A DNA stretch of 52,677 nt from Lysobacterales bacterium (GTDB lineage: Bacteria > Pseudomonadota > Gammaproteobacteria > Nevskiales > Salinisphaeraceae). A program made the translations under genes and the position numbers. This document shows, piece by piece, positions 8,153 to 17,234 of the stretch. The notes below the pieces were generated by a model that was not told the DNA's origin, did not search any database, and saw only the letters and a list, made by a program, of their open reading frames with translations. The stretch covers positions 1-52,677 of the forward strand of contig PBAO01000063.1 of assembly GCA_002715985.1 (NCBI GenBank), given 5' to 3'. Positions within the stretch are counted from its first letter, which is position 1. Each line of letters opens with the position of its first letter.

Positions 8153-10120
8153 TTAAAAAGACGTCTTGCGATCCGGATACGCAGGGCGCACGGAATCGAT
8201 GCGCGAATTCAGCCGCGTGATCGATCCCGACAGCCGATGCTGGAAGACCGTCATGTGCGACATCACGCGCTGGACGTATTCGCGGGTTTCGGTATAGGGG
8301 ATCGTGGCGATCCAGATATCCGGCGCCATGGTCGCCTCCGGCAGCCACTGGGCCACCTTGCCCGGCCCGGCGTTGTAGCTGGCCGTGGCCAGCGCCAGAT
8401 TGCCGCCCCAGTCCTCGACCATATCGGCCAGATACCGCGCGCCGAGCGTCGTGTTCTCGCGCGGGTCGTTCAGATCCGTGCTGCTGGGAGCAGGCCGTCC
8501 CATCTGGCGGGCCACGAGCCGGGCGGTGCCCGGCATGAGCTGCATCAGCCCGTGCGCGCCAACCGGGGAGGTCACAGCCGGCTGGAACAACGACTCGGTG
8601 CGTACGACAGCGTAGACGAACGCCGGGTCGAGACCGTTGGCCGCGGCGGCAGCGCGCACGTCATCGCGAAAGGGCGTGGGGTAGCGGATGTCCAGATCGT
8701 TCCAGTAGTCCGCGTCGGCTAGGGTGAGGATCGCCCGGGCATACCACTGCCACTCATAGGCCCGGCGTGCGGCCTGCATCTGTTCGTCCTGGGGCAGGGT
8801 CTCCATCATCGCCTGCCATTCCAGATAGGCATAGCTTTCCATGCCCAGCGCGTGCAGCTCGCGCGCTCGCGCATAGCCGGGCCGGGCAGCCAGGCGCGCG
8901 GCGATCGCCGGGTCATCGGGCACGCGTTGTTCGTTGAACTGATAGTCCTGATTGAGCGCGTCCGCGGCCAGATAACCGTGATAGGAGCGCTCGGCGGCCA
9001 GCGGGCGATAGAGGGCCCGCGCTGCGTCCGAACGGCCCGTGGCCGCCAGCGCGCGCGCCTTCCAGTAACGCCATTCCTCGTCCTGAGCGATCGCCGGCGG
9101 CAGCGCGTTGATGGCCGCAATGACCAGCGGCCAGCGCCGGTCGTGTATGGCCGCGCGGATTTCCCAGCCCAGCGCGTGCTCGTCGCTGGCCCGGTTCAGC
9201 CGGGCATGATCCACACGGGCAAACCACAGCAGTGCCTCGGGCCGGTGCTCCTCGGCGAACAGCAGGGCAACGTAGCGCTGCATCTCGTACTTGCCGGCGG
9301 CGTCGATACCGAATCGATCGACCAGCGATGGCAGGGCGTCGGCCGCGGCTTCGGGAGCCGCCAGCACGTAGCGTTTGAACACATGAACGGCGATATCGTC
9401 GTCCAGCCCGGGCGCGGCCTGCGGCAGGCGGCGCGGGTTGTTCGTCAAGTCCAGCCAGTTGCCGATCACCGGCGCATCGCCGCTGGCCTGGCCGGCAAGG
9501 TATTGGGCCAGACCGGTATCACCGCCCAGTATCGCCTTGTGGGCTCGGCTGCGGATCAGGCCGGAATCGAGCGCGCCCTGGTCGGCCAGCCATTCGAAGA
9601 CCGGGTTGCACTCAGCGGGCTGGCTTTCGCCGACATCATAGAGGGCCCGGGCGTTGGCCAGCGAGCCGCGCCCCAGGCCGATACGGGCCGCCTCGGCGCG
9701 GCAACGCGCGCTCGTCGTATCGAGGCCTTGCGTATGCTCCAGAATCTTGGACCAGCGGCCTCGGTCGGCCAGATCGTCCAGCCAGGCGCTTTCCAGTCGT
9801 TCTGCCGGCGGCAGGTCGGGATAGTCGGCCAGAAACGCATCGATACGCCTATCCAGGGTGCCATCGGCGCCGCTGGCCAGTTCGTGTCGCAGATCGGCCG
9901 CCGTCAGGTAGGGATAGAGCGGATAATTGCGCAGGTCATGGGCCAGATTGCTCTGAGCCGAAAACGTGCCGTGTCGCGCCTCATCGAGCGCGCGGATGAA
10001 GCGCTGGCGGGTGGTGTCGCTGTAGGCACTCACGGCATCGGCGTTGACCTCGGCCGTGGCCTGACACCAGGGCAGAAGTCCTGCCATGACGAGCGCTGAA
10101 TAGATCAGGAAAGCGCGCAT
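8153..10120 (-). CDS. slt: Soluble lytic murein transglycosylase (Slt70 family)
   Basis: Periplasmic enzyme cleaving MurNAc-GlcNAc bonds with 1,6-anhydro product formation during peptidoglycan turnover. From the ATG at 10120 the protein is 655 residues, with a signal peptide MRAFLIYSALVMAGLLPW followed by A-x-A-type sites. A long alpha-superhelical N-terminal region (about residues 25-480) precedes the SLT domain: catalytic E509 in VRTESLFQPAV, GAHGLMQLMPGTA, and LATASYNAGPGKVAQWL. An upstream in-frame ATG at 10192 would bury the signal peptide and is not favoured. It is followed with no gap by cca and lies 78 nt after oxyR. Confidence 0.95.
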   Translation of the reverse strand: MRAFLIYSALVMAGLLPWCQATAEVNADAVSAYSDTTRQRFIRALDEARHGTFSAQSNLAHDLRNYPLYPYLTAADLRHELASGADGTLDRRIDAFLADYPDLPPAERLESAWLDDLADRGRWSKILEHTQGLDTTSARCRAEAARIGLGRGSLANARALYDVGESQPAECNPVFEWLADQGALDSGLIRSRAHKAILGGDTGLAQYLAGQASGDAPVIGNWLDLTNNPRRLPQAAPGLDDDIAVHVFKRYVLAAPEAAADALPSLVDRFGIDAAGKYEMQRYVALLFAEEHRPEALLWFARVDHARLNRASDEHALGWEIRAAIHDRRWPLVIAAINALPPAIAQDEEWRYWKARALAATGRSDAARALYRPLAAERSYHGYLAADALNQDYQFNEQRVPDDPAIAARLAARPGYARARELHALGMESYAYLEWQAMMETLPQDEQMQAARRAYEWQWYARAILTLADADYWNDLDIRYPTPFRDDVRAAAAANGLDPAFVYAVVRTESLFQPAVTSPVGAHGLMQLMPGTARLVARQMGRPAPSSTDLNDPRENTTLGARYLADMVEDWGGNLALATASYNAGPGKVAQWLPEATMAPDIWIATIPYTETREYVQRVMSHMTVFQHRLSGSITRLNSRIDSVRPAYPDRKTSF

Positions 10121-10198
10121 ATCCGAGCATGCCGACAAACAATGGCCCAAAGTGTAACGCACCGCCGGGTGGGCCGGCCGGGGCGGATTCACCCGCAG

Positions 10199-11164
10199 CT
10201 AGGAGGCATCGAGAAACGCGTCATCGGCATTCAGTGCGCTCTGATCCTGCAACAGCGATACCCCGGCCAGATCACAGCCCATGACCGCCTCGTGCAGCGC
10301 GCTGATGGCTTTCGGGCGCGGAAAACTGCGGCGCCAGGCGATCGCGATCTGGCGCTTGGGTGCGGTGCCGGAAAACGGGCGGGTCTCCAGCAGACGCGAC
10401 TCGTGCGACAGGTTCGGGATCGATGAGCGCGGCAAAACGGTCACGCCCAGCCCGCTGGCCACCATATGACGGATGGTCTCCAGAGACGAGCCGGAGCGGG
10501 TGCGATGGGCTTCCTCGGTCTCCCGGCAGCCGGCACACAGATCGAGCACCTGGTCACGGAAACAGTGGCCCGGGCCCAGCAGCAGGAGATTCTCGTCGGC
10601 CAGTTCGTTGGCCGCGATGGACTCCCGTCCGGTCCAGGCATGGGCCTGTGGCATGACCACGACAAAGCTCTCGTCATAGATCGGCCAGACCGACATGCCC
10701 GAGACATCGTAGGGCATGGCCACGATCACGGCATCGAGCTCGTTGTTGCGCAACTGCTGGGTGAGCTGGCCGGTGAGATTTTCCTCGATGATCAGGGGCA
10801 TGTCCGGGCTGGTGGCACGCAGCTGCGGAATCAGATGCGGCAGCAGATACGGCCCCACGGTATAGATCACACCCAGGCGCAGCGGGCCCTTGAGCTCGTC
10901 GCGGCCCTGTTCGGCCACGGACTCCAGCTCACTGACCTCGCCCAGCACGCGATAGGCCTGTTCGATGATGCGTCGACCGATGGGCGTGACCCGAGCCTCG
11001 CCGCGGTTGCGCTCGAACACGGTCACGCCGAGCTCGCCCTCGAGCTTCTTGACCGCCACGGACAGCGTGGGCTGGCTCACGAAGGCGCGCTTGGCTGCGC
11101 GGCCGAAGTGACGCTCCTTATCAAGCGCGATCAGATAGCGCAGTTCGGTCAGCGTGATATGCAT
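10199..11164 (-). CDS. oxyR: LysR-family peroxide sensor OxyR
   Basis: Transcription factor activated by disulfide formation on H2O2 exposure. The 321-residue protein begins MHITLTELRYLIALDKERHF, with a winged HTH around residues 18-37 (HFGRAAKRAFVSQPTLSVAV). The redox loop GPGHCFRDQVLDLCAGC carries C201 and C210, equivalent to E. coli C199 and C208, plus an extra C213. The C-terminus has the LETIRHMVASGLGVTVLP segment typical of OxyR. The upstream in-frame ATG at 11200 adds residues absent from the family. Follows hemF by 39 nt on the same strand. Peroxide targets are not in evidence here. Confidence 0.94.
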   Translation of the reverse strand: MHITLTELRYLIALDKERHFGRAAKRAFVSQPTLSVAVKKLEGELGVTVFERNRGEARVTPIGRRIIEQAYRVLGEVSELESVAEQGRDELKGPLRLGVIYTVGPYLLPHLIPQLRATSPDMPLIIEENLTGQLTQQLRNNELDAVIVAMPYDVSGMSVWPIYDESFVVVMPQAHAWTGRESIAANELADENLLLLGPGHCFRDQVLDLCAGCRETEEAHRTRSGSSLETIRHMVASGLGVTVLPRSSIPNLSHESRLLETRPFSGTAPKRQIAIAWRRSFPRPKAISALHEAVMGCDLAGVSLLQDQSALNADDAFLDAS

Positions 11165-11203
11165 CGACGGTACAAGCTCCCCAGTTATGATCCGGCGCAA
11201 TCT

Positions 11204-12136
11204 CTAGGCGCGGCCAAGCCAGTCCTGAGGCTTGAGAAAACGCGTATACAAATCGGCCTCGGCGCTCCCGGGCGCCGGTTCATAAGCATACTGCCATGCC
11301 GCCAGTGGTGGCATCGACATCAGGATCGACTCGGTGCGACCTCTGGACTGCAGGCCGAACAGGGTGCCGCGGTCATAGACAAGATTGAACTCGACGTAAC
11401 GACCGCGCCGGTACAGCTGGAAATCCCGCTCGGCCGCGCCGTAATCATGATCCTTGCGGGTCTCTACGATCGGCGTGTAGGAATCGATGAACGCCTGGCC
11501 GACCGATTGCACGAAAGCAAACGAATCGGCAAAGCCCAGCTCGTCGAAATCATCGAAGAACAGCCCGCCGATACCGCGTGTTTCGGCCCGGTGCGGAAGA
11601 TAGAAATACTCGTCGCACCAGGCCTTGAAGCGATCATAGAGATCATCGCCGAACGGCGCGCAGGCCTCATGAGCGCCTTGATGCCAGGCCACAGCATCGT
11701 CATCGAAGCCGTAATGGGGCGTCAGATCGAAACCGCCACCGAACCACCAGACCGGTGTCTCGCCCGGTTTCTCGGCGATGAAGAACCGCACGTTGGCATG
11801 CGCGGTCGGCGCATAGGGATTACACGGGTGGGCGACCACCGATACCCCGGTGGCCACGAACGAGCGCCCGGCCAGTTCGGGCCGGCGTGCCGACGCCGAA
11901 GCCGGCAGCGAATCGCCGATGATATGCGAGAAATTGACGCCGGCCCGCTCGAACACCGCACCGTCGGATAGCACGCGCGTGTCGCCGCCGCCGCCCGAGG
12001 GCCGCTCCCACTGGTCGACGAAAAATCGCGCCTCGGGCTCAAAAGCCTCCAGACGAGCCGCGATATGATCCTGCAGACCTTTGAAATACGCGATCACCGC
12101 ATCGGCGGTGACTTGGGCATCGTCATCAACCGCCAC
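11204..12136 (-). CDS. hemF: Oxygen-dependent coproporphyrinogen III oxidase HemF
   Basis: Oxidatively decarboxylates coproporphyrinogen III to protoporphyrinogen IX in haem synthesis, using O2. The 310-residue protein shows [78 protein letters not shown] and [20 protein letters not shown], all family signatures. The start is GTG at 12136 with GGAGAG seven nt upstream, located inside the end of tsaC (11-nt overlap), so translation is probably coupled. The upstream haem enzyme HemB is at the other end of the window. Confidence 0.97.
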   Translation of the reverse strand: MAVDDDAQVTADAVIAYFKGLQDHIAARLEAFEPEARFFVDQWERPSGGGGDTRVLSDGAVFERAGVNFSHIIGDSLPASASARRPELAGRSFVATGVSVVAHPCNPYAPTAHANVRFFIAEKPGETPVWWFGGGFDLTPHYGFDDDAVAWHQGAHEACAPFGDDLYDRFKAWCDEYFYLPHRAETRGIGGLFFDDFDELGFADSFAFVQSVGQAFIDSYTPIVETRKDHDYGAAERDFQLYRRGRYVEFNLVYDRGTLFGLQSRGRTESILMSMPPLAAWQYAYEPAPGSAEADLYTRFLKPQDWLGRA

Positions 12137-12698
12137 GAATGATCTCTCCGGTTTCTGCGTCTCGGATCGTGCTCGGGATACCGGGCGTGTCGGGCACGCC
12201 GGCGACCACGCCGTCGATGGCGCCTCCGAAACGTGCCCGTGCAGCCCACGTCGAGCGTATCGGGGCCCGGCCGGTCACATTGGCACTGGTCGAGACCAGC
12301 GCGCCGCCAAACGCGTGGCACAGAGCACGCGTCAGCGCATGCGCAGGCTCGCGCAGCGCGATGGTCTCGCGCCCGCCGGTCAGCCAGACCGGTGCATCGG
12401 GGGCCGCCGGCAACAGCCACGTTTCGGCGGCCGGCCAGGCCGCGATCGCCCGTTGCCAGGCGTGATCGGCCTGCGCGGCCACCAGCGGGGCCAAATGCGC
12501 AGGATTGTCGGCGATCACGATCAGCCCGCGTGATACATCGCGCTGCTTCATCGCCAGAATACGGCCCACCGCGACCGGATCGGCAGCATCGGCGGCCAGC
12601 CCCCAGACGCCATCGGCCGGATGGGCGATCACGCCCCCATCAGCCAGCAAGCGCGCGGCATGACGCACACGAAACCGTGCGCCGACCTGCTCATTCAT
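12126..12698 (-). CDS. tsaC: Threonylcarbamoyl-AMP synthase TsaC
   Basis: Makes threonylcarbamoyl-AMP from Thr, bicarbonate and ATP, supplying TsaD for tRNA t6A37. The 190-residue protein is the short TsaC form without the Sua5 C-terminal domain. Seen: [20 protein letters not shown], the nucleotide-binding [15 protein letters not shown], and the YrdC-type loop [17 protein letters not shown] at 12698 lies 142 nt after topA; this gap holds a large inverted repeat (12736-12791). It overlaps hemF downstream. Confidence 0.95.
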   Translation of the reverse strand: MNEQVGARFRVRHAARLLADGGVIAHPADGVWGLAADAADPVAVGRILAMKQRDVSRGLIVIADNPAHLAPLVAAQADHAWQRAIAAWPAAETWLLPAAPDAPVWLTGGRETIALREPAHALTRALCHAFGGALVSTSANVTGRAPIRSTWAARARFGGAIDGVVAGVPDTPGIPSTIRDAETGEIIRGG

Positions 12699-12735
12699 CT
12701 TCTACCTCGAAAAGCTTTGCTTGTACGCCAATGAG

Positions 12736-12791
12736 CACGCATGAATACAGACAGGGCAATCCGCAGATTGGCCGGTCTGTATTCATGCGTG
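12736..12791. repeat. 17-bp perfect inverted repeat between topA and tsaC
   Basis: Arms 12736-12752 (CACGCATGAATACAGAC) and 12775-12791 are exact reverse complements around a 22-nt spacer. The spacer can form a further short stem (CAATC at 12757-12761 with GATTG at 12766-12770). No T-run follows on either strand, arguing against a simple terminator. It could be a transcript stem, a protein binding site or a dispersed palindromic element. Confidence 0.8.
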
Positions 12792-12840
12792 TGTATTCGC
12801 CTTCATTCGCGAACCATTCGAAAGCGGCGCCCCGAACAGG

Positions 12841-15426
12841 CTAGCTCGAAGACGACGTCTTGCCGGCCTTGGTTTTGGTCGCCGACGTCTTCTTGCTGGT
12901 GGCGGTCTTTTTCGTCGTGGACTTCGCGGCCGCGCTCTTGGTTGCGGATTTCTTGGTCGTTGCCGATTTGGACGCGCTTTTCTTGCTCGTTGCGGTCTTC
13001 TTGGCAGCGGTCTTTTTTGAAGTCGCGGCCTTGGTGCCCGACGTCTTGGTGTTCTTCTTGCCGCGTTTCTTCTTCTCCGGCGCCTTGGCCAGAATCTCCT
13101 GACACTGTTCCAGCGTCAGTTCCGTGGGTTCCTGATCCTTGGGCGCCCGGGCGTTTTTCTTGCCGTCGGTGATGTAAGGGCCGTACGGGCCGTGCTGGAC
13201 CTTGATACCGGCTTCTTCGAAGTGGGCAATGAGCTTCTTGGCGTCGGCCTCTTTCTTTTCGGCGATGACTTCCAGCGCCCGCTCGCGCGAGATGGTGTAG
13301 GGGTCATCCTCCTTGAGCGAGGCAAAGGTCTTGTCGAAGCGCACATAAGGCCCGAAGCGGCCAATATTGACCTGGATCGCCTCGCCTTCGGGCGTGGTGC
13401 CCAGATCACGCGGCAGGTTGAACAGATACAGCGCTTCGTCGAGCGTGATCTTGTCCATGTCCTGGCCCTTGCGCAGGCCGGCAAACTTCGGCTTTTCCTC
13501 GTCGTCCTTGGAGCCCAGCTGCACGAACGGCCCGTAGCGGCCGATACGCACGATCACCGGCTTGCCGGTTTCCGGGTCGGTGCCCAGCTCACGGGCCTGG
13601 GCCACTTCCTCGCGCGAGAGATCCTGCTTGGCCTCGATCTGGTCGGAAAAGCGCTCCCAGAATTCGGCCAGCAAGGGTTGCCATTCCTCTTCACCGCGAG
13701 ATACCGCATCCAGCCGGTCCTCGAGCTTGGCGGTGAACTCGTAGTCCACGTAACGGGTGAAGTGATCGGTCAGGAACTTGTTGACGATCTTGCCCAACGG
13801 CGTGGGCATGAAGGCCTTGCCGTCCATTTCGACGTACTCACGATCCTGCAGCGTGGAGATGATCGCGGCATAGGTCGACGGCCGGCCGATGTCGTATTCT
13901 TCCAGCGTCTTGACCAGGGCGGCTTCGGTGAAGCGCGGCGGCGGTTCGGTGAAGTGCTGGGTGGGCACGATCTCGTTCAGATCGATGATCTGGCCTTCTT
14001 CAAGCGGCGGCAGGCGCTTGTCGGCGTCGTCGTCGCCCTTGTCGTCGTCGCGGCCTTCCTTGTAGACCGAGAGGAAACCGGCCTCGCGCAGGGTGCGCCC
14101 GCTGGCCCGGAACAGATGCCGGCCGGATGTGTCGGCGGCCAGATCGGCCGAGACGGTATCGAACAGGGCATGCACCATCTGACAGGCCACGGTGCGCTGC
14201 CAGATCAGCTCATAGAGCCGGAACTGATCGGAGGTGAGATAGCGTTTGATCTCGTCGGGAATCCGCGCGCTGGCCGTGGGCCGAATGGCCTCGTGGGCCT
14301 CCTGGGCGTTCTTGGATTTGGTCTTGAAGCTGCGCGGGGCGTCCGGCAGGTTCTTCTGGCCGTAGCGGTCGCCGATGGTCTGGCGCACCTCGGCCAGCGC
14401 GTCCTGCGACAGGCTGACCGAGTCGGTTCGCATATAGGTGATCAGACCGGTTTCGTCGCCGTCGCCGAGTTTCACGCCTTCATACAGACCCTGGGCGGTG
14501 CGCATGGTACGCCGGGCGTTGAAGCCCAGCTTGCGCGCGGCTTCCTGCTGCAGCGTGGAGGTCGTGAACGGCGGGGCGGGGTTGCGCTTGCGCTGTTTCT
14601 TTTCGACCGTGGCCACGCGCAGCGACCCGCCGGTGGCGCGCATGCCCGATGATTTGGTGTCTGCTTCGGGATCGACCTCGTAGGTCTCGACCGCGCCGCC
14701 GACCGCCCCGGCCAACGTATCCAGCACCTCGCGGGCACTGCCTTGGTTGTTGACCGTGAACTGGCTGACCTTGTCGCCGTTCAATTGCGACAAGCGTGCC
14801 GAAAAGGGAATGGTCTCAGCTTCGGCCCGGGCTTCGACGCGCCAGTATTCCTCGGGCACGAAGGCCTCGATCTCGGCATCGCGCTCACAGATCAGGCGCA
14901 GCGCCGGGGACTGGACACGTCCGGCCGACAGGCCGCGCTGAACCTTGCGCCACAGCAGCGGCGAGAGATTGAAGCCCACCAGATAATCCAGCGCGCGACG
15001 AGCCTGCTGAGCGTTGACCAGGTCGTTGGAGATCGTACGCGGGTTGTCCACCGCATGAGCCACGGCGCGTTTGGTGATCTCGTGAAAGACCACGCGGGCG
15101 ACGTTCTTGTCCTCGATCAGCCCGCGCTCCTTCAAGAGCTCGAGCAGGTGCCAGGCAATGGCTTCGCCTTCGCGGTCCGGGTCAGTGGCCAGCAGCAGGT
15201 TGTCTGCTTTCTTCAGCGACTTGGCGATCTTTTCGACGTGTTTCGCGTTGCGATCGATCACGTCGTAGCGCATCGCGAAATTATTGGCCGTGTCGACCGC
15301 GCCCTCCTTGGGGATCAGATCACGCACGTGGCCGTACGAGGCCAGGACCTGATAGTCCTTGCCGAGATATTTCTCGATGGTCCGGGCCTTGGCCGGGGAC
15401 TCCACGATGACGAGGTTTCGGCTCAT
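12841..15426 (-). CDS. topA: DNA topoisomerase I TopA
   Basis: Type IA topoisomerase that relaxes negative supercoils. The 861-residue protein has a TOPRIM domain (VIVESPAKARTIEKYLG, E9; TDPDREGEAIAWHL, D82, D84, E86), the LSAGRVQSPALRLICERDAE segment, and catalytic Y331 in ITYMRTDSVSLSQDAL. The C-terminal part lacks the C4 zinc ribbons of E. coli TopA. It instead holds about three Topo-C/Toprim-Crpt type repeats (RIGRYGPFVQLG, NIGRFGPYVRF, QHGPYGPYITDG) and ends in a roughly 80-residue Lys/Ala/Ser/Thr tail that probably binds DNA. Follows smg at a distance of 183 nt. Confidence 0.98.
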   Translation of the reverse strand: MSRNLVIVESPAKARTIEKYLGKDYQVLASYGHVRDLIPKEGAVDTANNFAMRYDVIDRNAKHVEKIAKSLKKADNLLLATDPDREGEAIAWHLLELLKERGLIEDKNVARVVFHEITKRAVAHAVDNPRTISNDLVNAQQARRALDYLVGFNLSPLLWRKVQRGLSAGRVQSPALRLICERDAEIEAFVPEEYWRVEARAEAETIPFSARLSQLNGDKVSQFTVNNQGSAREVLDTLAGAVGGAVETYEVDPEADTKSSGMRATGGSLRVATVEKKQRKRNPAPPFTTSTLQQEAARKLGFNARRTMRTAQGLYEGVKLGDGDETGLITYMRTDSVSLSQDALAEVRQTIGDRYGQKNLPDAPRSFKTKSKNAQEAHEAIRPTASARIPDEIKRYLTSDQFRLYELIWQRTVACQMVHALFDTVSADLAADTSGRHLFRASGRTLREAGFLSVYKEGRDDDKGDDDADKRLPPLEEGQIIDLNEIVPTQHFTEPPPRFTEAALVKTLEEYDIGRPSTYAAIISTLQDREYVEMDGKAFMPTPLGKIVNKFLTDHFTRYVDYEFTAKLEDRLDAVSRGEEEWQPLLAEFWERFSDQIEAKQDLSREEVAQARELGTDPETGKPVIVRIGRYGPFVQLGSKDDEEKPKFAGLRKGQDMDKITLDEALYLFNLPRDLGTTPEGEAIQVNIGRFGPYVRFDKTFASLKEDDPYTISRERALEVIAEKKEADAKKLIAHFEEAGIKVQHGPYGPYITDGKKNARAPKDQEPTELTLEQCQEILAKAPEKKKRGKKNTKTSGTKAATSKKTAAKKTATSKKSASKSATTKKSATKSAAAKSTTKKTATSKKTSATKTKAGKTSSSS

Positions 15427-15473
15427 GAGCGGGTCATTGGTCGTATAGGTGACACGGAGAACGCCGCGAACCC

Positions 15474-15500
15474 TAGCACAGGCTTTTGAAGCCTGCGCTA
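15474..15500. repeat. Hairpin upstream of topA
   Basis: CAGGCTT (15479-15485) pairs with AAGCCTG (15489-15495) across TTG, and the stem extends by TAGC/GCTA after one mismatch. It lies between smg and topA, 48 nt before the topA start. No T-run follows. It may be a leader stem of topA or a weak end signal for smg. Confidence 0.45.
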
Positions 15501-15609
15501 CGCCATTTCGTCGACGTCAGAGTCTAGGGTCTGTAGGTCGTGGCGATGTTTTTCAAGCCGTGCGGGCGCTTTCAAAGCACAGGCCGGGCCACCGGTTCAC
15601 ATGGCCGCG

Positions 15610-16083
15610 TCAATGTGCCGCACCCGGCGCCTCGGCGTGCATGAGGGCCTCCATGCGGGCATAGGCCAGATCCTGATCCGGGGCTTGCGAGAGCACCATC
15701 ATCACGACCCATTTGACCTGCTCGAGCTCGGCCGTGGCGGCTTCGTCATCGGCCAGTGCCATCAGGCGATCGATGACCAGCTCGCGATTCTCGGCGTTCA
15801 ATACGCCTACGTGCTCGAGGTAGGCGATGAAGCCGCGGCATTCGGCATCCAGCACGATCAACTCGGCCCCGGCGTAAACACGCACGGCATCCGACGTGGG
15901 GGCTGCGAAGCGGGCACGGCCGTCGCCGCGAGTAGCGCTCAGCCAGTCGAAGGCATCATCGATTTCATCGGGGAAGAATCCGGCTTCGCCGAGATCGTCG
16001 CGAACATCGCCGCTGGTGCCGATGTCGGGCAGCGAAAAGTTCTCGAACAGATACAGCAGGACGTCCAGCACGTTTTCGTTCAT
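15610..16083 (-). CDS. smg: Smg family protein (DUF494)
   Basis: A 157-residue acidic cytoplasmic protein of the Smg/DUF494 family, whose molecular function is not established. The N-terminus MNENVLDVLLYLFENF, the ECRGFIAYLEHVGVLNAENR segment and REMVIDRLMAL-like REL-VIDRLMALADD are typical. The position immediately downstream of dprA is the usual one (def-fmt / LysM-dprA-smg-topA clusters), which supports the call. Start is the ATG at 16083; 35 nt separate it from dprA. Confidence 0.93.
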   Translation of the reverse strand: MNENVLDVLLYLFENFSLPDIGTSGDVRDDLGEAGFFPDEIDDAFDWLSATRGDGRARFAAPTSDAVRVYAGAELIVLDAECRGFIAYLEHVGVLNAENRELVIDRLMALADDEAATAELEQVKWVVMMVLSQAPDQDLAYARMEALMHAEAPGAAH

Positions 16084-16118
16084 ATCAAAACCTTAGCACG
16101 GTGCCGCCAGTCAACGGC

Positions 16119-17234
16119 TCAGCCGCTGCGGACATAGAGCCCGCCGGGGAGAGCCTTGATGCGGCCTTCCAGCTCCAGGATCAAGAGACGGGACGAGACT
16201 TCATCGGCGCGCCAGCCGGTTCGGGCGATCAGCGTGTCCATGCGTACCGGGTCGTGGCCCACGGCCGAGATCAGCGGATCGTCGCATGTCTCGGGCGCCT
16301 GCTCGGGCATCTCGCTGGTCTGGGGGTGGCTTTCTGCCGGCCGCGGGGCAGCGCGATAACCGGGCAGTACGGCCGCGATCTCTTCGATGATGTGCTCGGT
16401 GGTTTCGACCAGCTTGGCGCCGTCGCGGATCAGCTGATGACAGCCGCGGGCCAGCGGATTGTGGATCGAGCCCGGCATGGCAAAGACTTCACGCCCGGCC
16501 GCGCTGGCCAGACGTGCGGTGATCAACGAGCCCGAGGCCCGCGCGGCCTCGACCACCAGCGTGGCCGTGGACAGGCCGGCGATGATGCGATTGCGCCGCG
16601 GGAAATTGCCACGTGCCGGCTGTGTGCCCAGTGGAAACTCGGAGACCAGCAGCCCCGAGTCGGCGATACGACGGGCCAGCGCTCGATTGGTGGCCGGATA
16701 GACCCGGTCCAGGCCGGTGCCGGTCACCGCGATCGTCATCCCGTTGGCAGCCAGTGCGCCTTCATGGGCGGCGGCATCGATACCGCTGGCCAGGCCCGAA
16801 ACCACCACGAAGCCGGCCGCGGCCAGCGCCTGGCCGAACTCGTGAGCCGCGGCGCGCCCGGCGTGGCTGGGGTTGCGACTGCCCACGATAGCGATCGCCG
16901 GATAATCCAGCAGATCGGTATCGCCCAGGCCGTAGAGCCAGGGCGGCACCGGCTCCAGCCCGGCCAGGCTGGCCGGAAACCGCGGATCGTCCATGGGAAT
17001 GAAGTGGCGCGCGCGATCAGCGGCCAGCCAGTCGGTGATGCCCTGGAGATAAGCCGGGTTCGGCTCGGCGAGCGCGGCTCGGGCCGGTGCACTCACGCCG
17101 GCCTCCTTGAGCGCCTGATCGGGGGCGGACAGAGCCGTGCGCGCATCGCCGTAGCGTGCCAGCAGTCGCTCGACGGTCACCGCGCCGATGCCGGGTGTGT
17201 TGGCCAGACGCAGCCAGGCATCGCGCGTGCTCAT
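16119..17234 (-). CDS. dprA: DNA-processing protein DprA
   Basis: Binds incoming single-stranded DNA and loads RecA during natural transformation; it is widely conserved also in species not known to be competent. The 371-residue protein has an N-terminal helix-hairpin region (ANTPGIGAVTVERLL), a Rossmann-like domain with IAIVGSRNPSHAGR, VVSGLASGIDAAAHEGAL, TGTGLDRVYPATN and FPRRNRIIAGLS, and a C-terminal winged-helix DML1-like domain (about 300-371). ATG at 17234 overlaps the stop of the LysM gene by 4 nt. No other competence gene is in the window, although a type IV pilin is at 45769. Confidence 0.96.
   Translation of the reverse strand: MSTRDAWLRLANTPGIGAVTVERLLARYGDARTALSAPDQALKEAGVSAPARAALAEPNPAYLQGITDWLAADRARHFIPMDDPRFPASLAGLEPVPPWLYGLGDTDLLDYPAIAIVGSRNPSHAGRAAAHEFGQALAAAGFVVVSGLASGIDAAAHEGALAANGMTIAVTGTGLDRVYPATNRALARRIADSGLLVSEFPLGTQPARGNFPRRNRIIAGLSTATLVVEAARASGSLITARLASAAGREVFAMPGSIHNPLARGCHQLIRDGAKLVETTEHIIEEIAAVLPGYRAAPRPAESHPQTSEMPEQAPETCDDPLISAVGHDPVRMDTLIARTGWRADEVSSRLLILELEGRIKALPGGLYVRSG

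Noticed and set aside
10466-11971. A 501-codon open frame antisense to oxyR and hemF
   Set aside because: Crosses two well-identified genes; composition typical of a shadow frame.
12850-13080. Repetitive DNA in the 3' end of topA as a mobile or tandem repeat
   Set aside because: It encodes the Lys/Ser/Thr/Ala tail of TopA in frame, so the repetition is explained by protein composition.
13192-14652. A 486-codon open frame antisense to topA
   Set aside because: Mirror frame of a conserved gene with no recognisable motif or ribosome site.
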